A stretch of DNA of 64,000 nucleotides. It comes from Pelagibacterium montanilacus (GTDB lineage: Bacteria > Pseudomonadota > Alphaproteobacteria > Rhizobiales > Devosiaceae). The position numbers were made by a program, and so were the translations under genes. Of the stretch, positions 33,567 through 41,162 are shown piece after piece (the first letter of the stretch is position 1; each line of letters opens with the position of its first letter). The stretch covers positions 62,001 through 126,000 of the forward strand of contig NZ_RZMX01000036.1 in assembly GCF_003992665.1 (NCBI RefSeq). Reading direction: 5' to 3'. The notes under the pieces are model-generated. The model was given only the letters and a program-made list of their open reading frames with translations. It was not told the origin of the DNA and searched no databases.

Positions 33567-35312
33567 TCATGATTTGAGCCATGGCTGGGACCTGTTTTGC
33601 AAGATGTTGGCAAGGATGGTCGCCAGGGCCGAAATGGCCAGGATGACGACCGCGATAGCATTGGCGAATTGCGCAAAGCCCTCCGAGGCGTAGCGATAGG
33701 CAAGGACCGCCAGCACCGGGGTCGCCGGAGTGAACAGCACCACCACCAGCGCCAGTTCGCGCATGATCTTGACAAAGATCAGCAGCGCGCCCGCAACGAT
33801 CCCCCTCGCCGCCAGCGGCACGGTGATCGCGGCCAGCCGGCGCAGGAAGCCCGCTCCCGTGAGCCGCGCGCTCTCTTCGAGATCACCCGAAACCTGCTGG
33901 ATCACCGCCCGCCCGCTCTGCACCGCAAAGGGAATAAGGCTGGCCGTCGCCGCGATGACCAGCAGGGTCAGCGTCCCGTAAAGCGCCGGAAACGGCCCGA
34001 TCGGTGTGCCGAACAGGGCGATGTAGGCCGCCGCAAACCCGATCCCCGGCAACAGCAGCGGCACGAAGCTCAACTGCTCGATCGCCCCCGAGGCGAGCCC
34101 GGTGCGGTAGCGCGCCAGGGTATAGGCCACCAGCAGGCCCACAATGGTGCCCGTGACAGCCACGACCAGTCCCAGCGTCACGGTGGTGCCGATCGCATCG
34201 AGAATGAAGGGATTGTGCACGATCCCCGCCTGCCCCTGCGCGAAATCGGGATTGGACGCGCCCAGCCAGTAGTGCAGGGTCCAGCTCGAAAAGAGCTGGG
34301 ACGACGAGGTCGACAGCGAGGAGATGATCAGCACGAGGACCGGGATGATGGTCGTCGTCGAACAGATCGCCGCCGCGAACGCAAACAGCGGCCACCGCGC
34401 CGCGCCGAGCGGCATGCGCTTGGCCCGCCCGCCCTTGCCGGTGATCGTCGCAAAGGTCCGCCGGCCATTGATGACCCGCATCCCGAGCCACAGAAAGAAA
34501 GCTGACACGGCGATCAGCAGGATCGCGATCACGAAGCCGCGCCCGGACTGGCCGATCTCGATCAGCCCGTAAAGCCGGGTCGCCATGGTCTGCATGCGCA
34601 CCGGCAGCCCCAGAATGGCGGGAATGGCAAAGTTGGAGACCGCCTCTGCGAAGCTCAATGCGCCGGCCGAAAGCAGCGCCGGCAACGCGACGGGCAGAAC
34701 GATGCCCGAAAGGATCCGCGCCCGGCGCGCACCCGCCATCTGCGCAGCCTCGACCAGATCGGAATTGATGGACGCCAGCGCTGCCGCGATGATCGCGAAG
34801 GCCAGCGAGTAATAATGAGCCGACAGCACGACGAGCGACGGCACGATTCCCCAGGACAGCCAGTCAGGGATCGTCAGTCCGAGCGATTCAAGGAAACCGG
34901 ACTGGCCGCCCAGCCGGTTATTGCGGAACAGCGTGGTCCAGGCCAGTGCCGTGGCAAAACCCGGGATCATGAATGGCAGCGTCGCCATCACCGCGATCGT
35001 GCGCCGGAACGGCACGTCGGTCATCACCACCAGCCAAGCCAGAAAGCCGCCAGCGGCAACGCAGATGACTGCGGTTCCGAACCCCAGGATCAGGGTGTTC
35101 GAGAGGGGAACCCATAGAAGGTTCCGTGACAGGCGCGACGCGATCACATCCGTCCACGCCCCGATCGCATCGGGCGCGAGCGTTTCAAGCACGATGCGCA
35201 TCAGGGGCGCCGCAACAAGCACCCCCAGCAGCGCCAGCACCACCAGCTTGAGCACGAGCCCCTGGGGCAGCTGCCCCGCCCGAACCCTGGCGATCGTTCC
35301 GGAAAATGTCAT
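33567..35312 (-). CDS. ABC transporter permease with two fused membrane domains (FbpB/ThiP type)
   Basis: 581 residues from the ATG at 35312, preceded by AAGGA; an in-frame ATG at 35363 is also possible. About twelve helices form two tandem BPD_transp_1 domains, with EAA-like loops SDLVEAAQMAGARRARILSGIVLPVALP in the first half and SGDLEESARLTGAGFLRRLAAITVPLAA in the second. A single double-length permease per importer is the rule in the Fe(III)/thiamine class. It lies between the binding protein and the ATPase. Confidence 0.9.
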   Translation of the reverse strand: MTFSGTIARVRAGQLPQGLVLKLVVLALLGVLVAAPLMRIVLETLAPDAIGAWTDVIASRLSRNLLWVPLSNTLILGFGTAVICVAAGGFLAWLVVMTDVPFRRTIAVMATLPFMIPGFATALAWTTLFRNNRLGGQSGFLESLGLTIPDWLSWGIVPSLVVLSAHYYSLAFAIIAAALASINSDLVEAAQMAGARRARILSGIVLPVALPALLSAGALSFAEAVSNFAIPAILGLPVRMQTMATRLYGLIEIGQSGRGFVIAILLIAVSAFFLWLGMRVINGRRTFATITGKGGRAKRMPLGAARWPLFAFAAAICSTTTIIPVLVLIISSLSTSSSQLFSSWTLHYWLGASNPDFAQGQAGIVHNPFILDAIGTTVTLGLVVAVTGTIVGLLVAYTLARYRTGLASGAIEQLSFVPLLLPGIGFAAAYIALFGTPIGPFPALYGTLTLLVIAATASLIPFAVQSGRAVIQQVSGDLEESARLTGAGFLRRLAAITVPLAARGIVAGALLIFVKIMRELALVVVLFTPATPVLAVLAYRYASEGFAQFANAIAVVILAISALATILANILQNRSQPWLKS

Positions 35313-35364
35313 CGAGACCGGTTCCTTGGTTGGCCCCGGCGCCATGGCGCCGGGGCCGGTCATG

Positions 35365-36486
35365 TTACTGCAGCACGAGGATCAGATCGGCCACGTCCTG
35401 CCGGATTTCGGCCGAAGCAACGGGGTCGATGCGCCATGCAATGAACTCATCCAGCGCCACCGCATCGGGGTGGTTGGTGATGTCGTTGCGGGTCGCATAG
35501 TCACCCGGCACCGCGAAGGGCGCAAAGCCCGGTCCGCCGGTCTCGCTGTCGTCACCCATCAGGAAGTCGATCGCCAGCCGCGCCGCGGCGGGGTTGGCGG
35601 GGTTGGTCGCAAGCCCGATCAGGGCCGGGAAGATGATGCCGTTGGAGGGCGCCACGTCATTGGCGACCTGCAGGGCCCAGCCCTCGTCCTCATTGTCACG
35701 GCGATCCGAATAGGAGGTGAACCCGACCGGGGGATTGTCCTGGCCCGTCGCGCCGACCGCTGCGTTCACATCGTCGGTCGAGGACACGAGGATCACATCG
35801 TTGGCAAACAGGTCGATGATAAACTGCTCGCCCGCGTTCTGGGCGTCCGCGTCAAGGGCGATCGCTTCGCCGAACTGGGCCTCGTAGGCTTCGGCCATAG
35901 CGTCGGACTGCAGAACGATCTCGGTCATCAGGTCGAGATAGTCGCCGCGCTGCAGCGGATCGACCATGACCACGCGACCTGTCCAGTCCTCGGTCGTAAG
36001 CGCCCAGAGATTGTCCACCGGCGCCCCGTCCGGGTTGGCTTCTTCGTTATACATCAGCACCTTGGTGGAAAGGCGCTGGGCCAGCAGCGGGCTGGTGAAC
36101 TCGTCGTCCAGACGCCCGTCCATGCGCGGGGGCACATAGTTGGCGATCAGGCCCGCTTCCAGCAATTCGGTCACCACGACGGGGGCATCGGAAATATAGA
36201 CCACGTCGACATTGGAAATGCCGGCGTCCGATTCGGCGCGGATACGGGTGATCTGCTCGGTCGAGCTCATGTCGAAGCCGATCATGTCGATTCCCGGATA
36301 GGCCTCTTCGAACGCGGCTTCGACGCTCGCGATGCGGCTGGTGAACGAGTAGACCGTCACGGTGCCTTCCTGCTGGGCGAGCGGGAGCAGGTCGTCCACG
36401 CTCATGGCGTCGAGATCCTGCGCGATGGCCGGTGCGGTCAGCAGACCCGCGACAGCCGTGGAATAAAGCATCTGTTTGAGAACCAT
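35365..36486 (-). CDS. Fe(III)-type ABC transporter substrate-binding protein
   Basis: 373 residues from the ATG at 36486, which has TGGAGG 8 bases upstream. Signal peptide MVLKQMLYSTAVAGLLTAPAIAQ. The mature protein matches the SBP_bac_6/8 type used by iron, thiamine and phosphonate importers (EGTVTVYSFTSR, ISNVDVVYISDAP, VMYNEEANPDGAP, LTTEDWTGRVVMVDP). The tyrosine cluster typical of true iron-binding FbpA near the C-terminus is not evident, so iron is doubtful. First gene of the operon ABC-phosphatase, with a TGCAA-N6-TTGCA site in its promoter. Confidence 0.88.
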   Translation of the reverse strand: MVLKQMLYSTAVAGLLTAPAIAQDLDAMSVDDLLPLAQQEGTVTVYSFTSRIASVEAAFEEAYPGIDMIGFDMSSTEQITRIRAESDAGISNVDVVYISDAPVVVTELLEAGLIANYVPPRMDGRLDDEFTSPLLAQRLSTKVLMYNEEANPDGAPVDNLWALTTEDWTGRVVMVDPLQRGDYLDLMTEIVLQSDAMAEAYEAQFGEAIALDADAQNAGEQFIIDLFANDVILVSSTDDVNAAVGATGQDNPPVGFTSYSDRRDNEDEGWALQVANDVAPSNGIIFPALIGLATNPANPAAARLAIDFLMGDDSETGGPGFAPFAVPGDYATRNDITNHPDAVALDEFIAWRIDPVASAEIRQDVADLILVLQ

Positions 36487-36564
36487 GATTTGAACCTCCA
36501 GTGAGTGCGGTCCGGCGGCGCCGGCCCCTCCTTTTGCACACAAGTTTGCAACATTCCCATGACA

Positions 36565-36580
36565 TGCAATATAACTTGCA
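36565..36580. promoter_or_regulatory. RpiR-type operator candidate before the ABC operon
   Basis: TGCAATATAACTTGCA matches TGCAA-N6-TTGCA, the same half-sites seen twice in front of the rpiR-type gene. The 17-base sequence ATGCAATATAACTTGCA here differs from that at 37499-37515 (ATGCAGGATAACTTGCA) at only two positions. It lies about 80 bases upstream of the binding-protein start. Confidence 0.6.
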
Positions 36581-36632
36581 GAATGCGGCACGTCGAATGC
36601 CCCGGTCATCTTCACGACCGGTCGGGTCACGG

Positions 36633-37469
36633 CTACTCGAAATCGTCGATCAGCTTGCCCAGGGTCTCCAGACGCTCAAGCGCCTCATCCCGGTTCATCT
36701 GCGCCATGGTGAGGACCAGCGCATTGGTGATAGCCATCGGCACCGTCAGCGTCTGAAAGCCGTCATTGGAGCCCGAGCGCGGGGCCGAAAGCAGAAGCCC
36801 GGGGGCCGGCGCAAGGGCAGGACCCAGCGAGCCCGAGATCGCAACCGTCTGCGCGCCCACCTTGTGCGCCCGCTCGATGAGCGGGCCATAATGGCGCGGC
36901 TGGCGCCGGAACGCGAAGGCGACCAGCACATCCTCACGCTCGAGCCGCAGCACCTGTTCGGCCAGGTCCCGACCGTCACCCGCCAGGATCTCGACATCGA
37001 TGCCCATGCGCAGCAACCGGCGCGACAACATGACCGCTAGGGTAACCGCATTGCCCCGCGCAAAGATGAAGACGCGCCGGGCTGCTGACACGATCCTGGC
37101 CGCCCCGGCGATCCTGGCGCTATCGACATAGCTCTGCAGCGCCGTCAGCGCCTCGATCTCTCTGGCAATCAGGTCCGAGAGCAAATCGCCGCCCTGCGCC
37201 GCCTCGAGAGTATTGCGCACGCGCACCGCCGGATCGGCCCTGACGATGAATTCGTCCCGGATCGCGTCGCGAAAGCCGGCGTAGTTCTGAAATCCCAGCT
37301 TCTTGGCCAACCGGGATGCCGTGGCTTCATGAACCCCGATACTCTGGGCTAGACTCGATGCCGTTCCCAGCGCAACATCGCGCGGCTTGGCAATGATCTC
37401 GCGCACAAGGCGATGCTCGGCCCGCGTCAGGCTTTCAGCCACGGCCTGTACGCGCTCAAGTATCGACAT
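36633..37469 (-). CDS. MurR/RpiR family transcriptional regulator
   Basis: 278 residues. The N-terminal RpiR helix-turn-helix (residues 1-77: LTRAEHRLVREIIAKPRDVAL, SIGVHEATASRLAKKLGFQNYAGF) is followed by a SIS domain (about 118-260: ARIVSAARRVFIFARGNAVTLA, TVAISGSLGP), which binds phosphosugars in this family. It sits just upstream of, and in the same direction as, the importer/phosphatase operon. Shared TGCAR-N6-TTGCA sites before both units indicate that it controls itself and the importer. The SIS domain strengthens the case for a phosphorylated ligand. The start has AGGAGGAGCG upstream. Confidence 0.9.
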   Translation of the reverse strand: MSILERVQAVAESLTRAEHRLVREIIAKPRDVALGTASSLAQSIGVHEATASRLAKKLGFQNYAGFRDAIRDEFIVRADPAVRVRNTLEAAQGGDLLSDLIAREIEALTALQSYVDSARIAGAARIVSAARRVFIFARGNAVTLAVMLSRRLLRMGIDVEILAGDGRDLAEQVLRLEREDVLVAFAFRRQPRHYGPLIERAHKVGAQTVAISGSLGPALAPAPGLLLSAPRSGSNDGFQTLTVPMAITNALVLTMAQMNRDEALERLETLGKLIDDFE

Positions 37470-37499
37470 CGCTCCTCCTGTCAGCCGACGATACTCTCA

Positions 37500-37515
37500 T
37501 GCAGGATAACTTGCA
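37500..37515. promoter_or_regulatory. RpiR-type operator candidate, site 2
   Basis: TGCAGGATAACTTGCA, the same spacing of half-sites as at 36565 (TGCAR, 6 bases, TTGCA). It lies 30 bases upstream of the rpiR-type start. Confidence 0.55.
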
Positions 37516-37518
37516 AGT

Positions 37519-37556
37519 AATCTCACTTATGCAAGTTTAATTGCATAAGTGAGATT
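37519..37556. promoter_or_regulatory. Long perfect inverted repeat, RpiR operator candidate, site 3
   Basis: Left arm AATCTCACTTATGCAA (37519-37534), spacer GTTTAA, right arm TTGCATAAGTGAGATT (37541-37556): 16 of 16 bases pair. The centre again gives TGCAA-N6-TTGCA. It stands in the divergent region between the rpiR-type gene and a glycoside-hydrolase gene. Confidence 0.72.
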
Positions 37557-37683
37557 GACCGCGCCTCAGTTCGCAGCACCAGCGTATCTCGACGCTTCCT
37601 TGAACCGTCTGCGCTCGCCCGGCAGCAAATCAACCTGACCTGGCCCCGTCAAAGCCGTCGCGTCACCGTTCTCGACAACTCAT

Positions 37684-37718
37684 GGTAGCGCTAACGAGCG
37701 CGCTATGGTAACGGTACC
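37684..37718. promoter_or_regulatory. Two LacI-type operator candidates before the GHL-type gene
   Basis: GGTAGCGCTAAC at 37684-37695 and GGTAACGGTACC at 37707-37718 resemble the 12-base core GGTAGCGCTACC found in front of the LacI gene. They lie 62-96 bases upstream of the glycoside-hydrolase-like gene at 37780. Confidence 0.6.
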
Positions 37719-37779
37719 GAGAAGAGGGCCGGGTGTGCCGCCCGCGCCTGTAAGCCATGGTCCAGAGAGGAAACGGCCG

Positions 37780-39972
37780 ATGACGACAGAACCCTGGTAT
37801 CGAACCACCCTGCGCTGGGGCCAAACCAATCTGGTCGAGGTCGACCCCCTCCGCTATGACGGGCAATGGTGGCGCGAGCACTGGAAAAAGACTCAAATTC
37901 AGGGCGTTATCGTCAATGCCGGTGGTATCGTCGCCTACTATCCCTCGAAATACCCGCTGCACCACAGGGCCGAAACGCTCGGCTCAAGGGACCTGTACGG
38001 AGAGATCGTCGACGCGGCTCGCCAGGAGGGCCTCACCGTCATCGCCCGCATGGACTCCAATCGGGTATCGCAAGACTTTTTCCAGGCCCATCCCGATTGG
38101 ATGGCTGTAAATGCCGATGGCGCTCCCTATCGGCGCGCCGACAAATACGTCACCTGCATCAACTCTCCCTATTACAACGACTACCTGCCGCGCGTGATGG
38201 AGGAGATCATCGAGCGCAGCAGCCCCGACGGCTTTGCCGACAACAGCTGGGCCGGCCTACCGCGGGACAGCATCTGCTATTGCGATCATTGCAGGGAGGG
38301 GTTCCGCGCTCACTCCGGCCACGACCTGCCCCGCGCCCACGACTGGAACAGCGCCATCTATCGTGACTGGATCCGGTGGAACTTCGCGTGCCGCACCCGG
38401 CTCTGGGAACTCAACAACGCCGTCACCATGAAGGCCGGCGGCGACCACTGCCGCTGGATGGGCATGATCAGCGGCGATGTGATCTACAACGGCCAGCGGT
38501 TCATCGATCTCCAGGCGATCCTCAGCCGGTCCGAGATCGTCATGCTCGATCACCAGCGCCGCAACGCCATCGACGGCTTCGAGGGCAACACCGAGGCCGG
38601 AAAGCGTCTCCACCAGCTCGTGGGGTGGGACAGGCACATCCCCGAAAGCACGCCCCAGTACCAGCTGGGTTCTCCGGCGTTCCGCCTCGCCACCATGCCC
38701 GAGGCCGAAATTCGCCTCTGGGCCACGTCCGGGTTTGCCGGCGGCATCCAGCCCTGGTGGCACCACATCGGCTCCTGCCACGAAGATCGCCGACAGTACC
38801 AGACCGCCGAGCCCCTCTTTGCCTGGCACAAGGACAACCAGGACGTGCTGTTCAACCGCGTGCCGGTTGCCGATGTCGGGATCGTCTGGTCCCAGCAGAA
38901 CCATGACTTTCATGGCCGCGACCAGGCGACCGACCGGACCATGGCGTCCTATCGCGGCGCGGTCAAATCCATGGATCGCGCCGGGCTGACCTATCTGCCG
39001 GTCCATGCCGACGACATCGCCGCCCTGCCGGAAAGCGTGAAAGTGCTGATCCTTCCCGACATGGGCGCGCTGTCGGACGACCATGTCGCAGCGATAGATG
39101 CGTTCGCCCGGGCCGGTGGCTCGGTCATCGCCACCTCCGAGACCGGCATCCGCGACGCCCAGGGCAACACGCGGGATCGTCTGGCGCTCGAGGCTCTTTT
39201 CGGCGTGCGGCGCGAGGATGCGGCTCATGGCGGGATCGGGCCCGCGGACCCCAGCCTCGAGGTCTGCGACAGACACTCTTATCTGCGCTTCGCCCAGGAG
39301 TTGCGTGGTGGCGTCTACGGCCCCGCGGATCCCGAAGCCTCCAGGACTGCCGGCGGGCGCGGTCCGCTCTTTGACGGGTTCGATCTGACCGACACGGTGC
39401 CCTTCGGCGGCCACCTCCCTGTCTTCAGGACATATGAGGACGTCGAGGTCCTCGCCACCTATGTCCCTCCCTTCCCCATCTTTCCGCCTGAAACCTCCTG
39501 GATGCGCGACCCGCGCACCGATATCCCCGCCATCACCATGCGAACCACGAGCGCTGGCGGCAGGCTGATCTGGTTCATCGCAGATCTTGACCGCTGCTTT
39601 GCGCGTGACGAGTTGCCCGACCACGCCCGGCTGATCGCCAACGCGGTCAAATGGGCCATCGGCGGCCATCCGGCCGTGGACCTCCATGGAGGCAACGGGC
39701 TTGTCTCGCCCACGCTTTACTGTCAGCCCGGTCGATCGATCCTGCACCTCAACCACCGCCTGACCACCAGCCCCATTCCGGGCCGGCAGCACACTCTGGT
39801 CGCATCGGGCCCTCTGAGCGTGCGCATCAAGGCGCCCGACGGCAAAACCGCCGCCGCTGCCCGCCTGCGCGTTGCCGACACTGACGTGACGCCTGCAATG
39901 GAAAACGGATACGCCGAGGTCGATATCGAGGCGGTCACCGACCACGAGGTCGTGGTCATCGACTGGCACTGA
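37780..39972 (+). CDS. Glycoside-hydrolase-like protein (GHL6/alpha-amylase-superfamily type with trimerisation-like domain)
   Basis: 730 residues from the ATG at 37780, which has AGAGGA upstream. The N-terminal 380 residues look like a TIM barrel of the hypothetical glycosyl hydrolase group: GQTNLVEVDP, VIVNAGGIVAYYPS, ARMDSNRVSQDF, CINSPYYNDYLPRVMEEI, DGFADNSWAG, CYCDHCREGF (likely metal or structural cysteines). The middle (about 400-560) resembles a beta-galactosidase trimerisation domain (KVLILPDMGALSDDH, FARAGGSVIATSE). No signal peptide, so it acts in the cytosol on an imported glycoside. LacI-type sites precede it. The specificity is unknown and the annotation is by fold impression only. 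Confidence 0.68.
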   Translation: MTTEPWYRTTLRWGQTNLVEVDPLRYDGQWWREHWKKTQIQGVIVNAGGIVAYYPSKYPLHHRAETLGSRDLYGEIVDAARQEGLTVIARMDSNRVSQDFFQAHPDWMAVNADGAPYRRADKYVTCINSPYYNDYLPRVMEEIIERSSPDGFADNSWAGLPRDSICYCDHCREGFRAHSGHDLPRAHDWNSAIYRDWIRWNFACRTRLWELNNAVTMKAGGDHCRWMGMISGDVIYNGQRFIDLQAILSRSEIVMLDHQRRNAIDGFEGNTEAGKRLHQLVGWDRHIPESTPQYQLGSPAFRLATMPEAEIRLWATSGFAGGIQPWWHHIGSCHEDRRQYQTAEPLFAWHKDNQDVLFNRVPVADVGIVWSQQNHDFHGRDQATDRTMASYRGAVKSMDRAGLTYLPVHADDIAALPESVKVLILPDMGALSDDHVAAIDAFARAGGSVIATSETGIRDAQGNTRDRLALEALFGVRREDAAHGGIGPADPSLEVCDRHSYLRFAQELRGGVYGPADPEASRTAGGRGPLFDGFDLTDTVPFGGHLPVFRTYEDVEVLATYVPPFPIFPPETSWMRDPRTDIPAITMRTTSAGGRLIWFIADLDRCFARDELPDHARLIANAVKWAIGGHPAVDLHGGNGLVSPTLYCQPGRSILHLNHRLTTSPIPGRQHTLVASGPLSVRIKAPDGKTAAAARLRVADTDVTPAMENGYAEVDIEAVTDHEVVVIDWH

Positions 39973-39978
39973 AGAATG

Positions 39979-40014
39979 GCCCCTTCATTCCGCGTTGGAT
40001 GAAGGGGCGTTTTT
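39979..40014 (+). terminator. Rho-independent terminator
   Basis: Stem GCCCCTTCAT with ATGAAGGGGC, 10-base loop, then GTTTTTC. It begins 7 bases after the stop of the glycoside-hydrolase-like gene, before the convergent oxidoreductase gene. Confidence 0.85.
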
Positions 40015-40055
40015 CGTTCTGCCCTGATCGTGAAGCCTCGATGGCCGGAGAGGTG

Positions 40056-41159
40056 CTATGTCCGGGTCATCAGCCTATCGGGCCGGTAGGGCCGCAAAAC
40101 TTCCGGATCCTCGCCGTCGATATCCGAAGCGATCAGTGCCCCAAGATGGGGCGCCAGCGTGACCCCGCTATGGGTCGCCACCACATAGTACGAAGACGCC
40201 CCGCCAGGTCGGCCCACCAACGGCAAACCGTCACCGGGCAGCGGGCGCAGCGGCGTACGCCAGCTCTCGATGCCCACATTGGCCAGCGCGGGGAACCGCT
40301 TACGCGCCGTGTCCAGCAAATGCTGCGCCAGCACCGCGACCTGCGCCTCGGTCGCCAGTTGCCCATCGACGCCATGATCGTGCAGCAGAAATCGCCCGCC
40401 CCCATCGGGCCGGATTTCGAGCCCATCGAACCGCACGATGGTATCGAGCGTGGTCGGTGCGGCGCGTGTGTAGACCAGCAGCCCGGGCGTCGAGGCCATC
40501 GCGATCGTCCAGGAGAGCTGACCGGTGAGATCGGCTACGGCCGCACCGGTGCAGTTGACCACCAGATCGCCCCCGATCACCGCCCCGCTTGCCAGCTCCA
40601 CGCCGGACACCGTCTCCGGCGCCGACAGGACGAGTCTTGCAACGCGGTCCCCGCTGGTCACCCGCGCTCCCGATCTGACAGCATGGGCGAGCACCGTCGC
40701 AATGTAGACCGTGGGATCGATCCAGAACTCATCGGGATAAAAGACCGCCCCCAACTCCCCGTCCCCGGGCAGGGCCAGCTCGGGCACCAGCGCGCCAACC
40801 GCATGGCGATCGAGGATCTCGGCGCCATAGGACCGCGCGTGCAGTCTGGCAACCTTGTCGGCCAGGGCCCCGATCGCCCCCTGCCCGGTTCGAATTTCCA
40901 GATGTCCGCGCCCTGCGATCCACCGGTCGGTGCCCAGCCGGTCGGCCAGTGCCCTGTGCGCCTTCATGCCCGCGGCATTGAGATCATGATAGTGGCCGGG
41001 CGATTTGGCATTGGCATTCACCCAGGCAAAACTCGCACCCGACGCGCCCGCGCCCGGATAGGCGTTCTCGACGATGTGCACCGAATGGCCGCGCTCGGTC
41101 AGCCAATAGGCGACCGAGCTGCCCATCACTCCGGCCCCGATGACCACGATCTCGCCCAC
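40056..41159 (-). CDS. FAD-dependent oxidoreductase (DAO/DadA family)
   Basis: 367 residues with a GTG start 3 bases after the preceding stop. The dinucleotide-binding motif IVVIGAGVMGSSVAYWL opens the protein; GASGASFAWVNANAKSPGHYHDLNAAG and the C-terminal LRPLPGDGLPLVGRPGGASSYYVVATHSGVTLAPHLGALI match D-amino-acid dehydrogenase/glycine oxidase-like flavoproteins. Family members oxidise C-N bonds of amino acids, sarcosine or fructosyl-amino acids. It is downstream of and coupled to a large glycoside-hydrolase-like gene, which points to oxidation of an amino-containing sugar derivative, but this is conjecture. Confidence 0.82.
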   Translation of the reverse strand: MGEIVVIGAGVMGSSVAYWLTERGHSVHIVENAYPGAGASGASFAWVNANAKSPGHYHDLNAAGMKAHRALADRLGTDRWIAGRGHLEIRTGQGAIGALADKVARLHARSYGAEILDRHAVGALVPELALPGDGELGAVFYPDEFWIDPTVYIATVLAHAVRSGARVTSGDRVARLVLSAPETVSGVELASGAVIGGDLVVNCTGAAVADLTGQLSWTIAMASTPGLLVYTRAAPTTLDTIVRFDGLEIRPDGGGRFLLHDHGVDGQLATEAQVAVLAQHLLDTARKRFPALANVGIESWRTPLRPLPGDGLPLVGRPGGASSYYVVATHSGVTLAPHLGALIASDIDGEDPEVLRPYRPDRLMTRT

Positions 41160-41162
41160 GGC

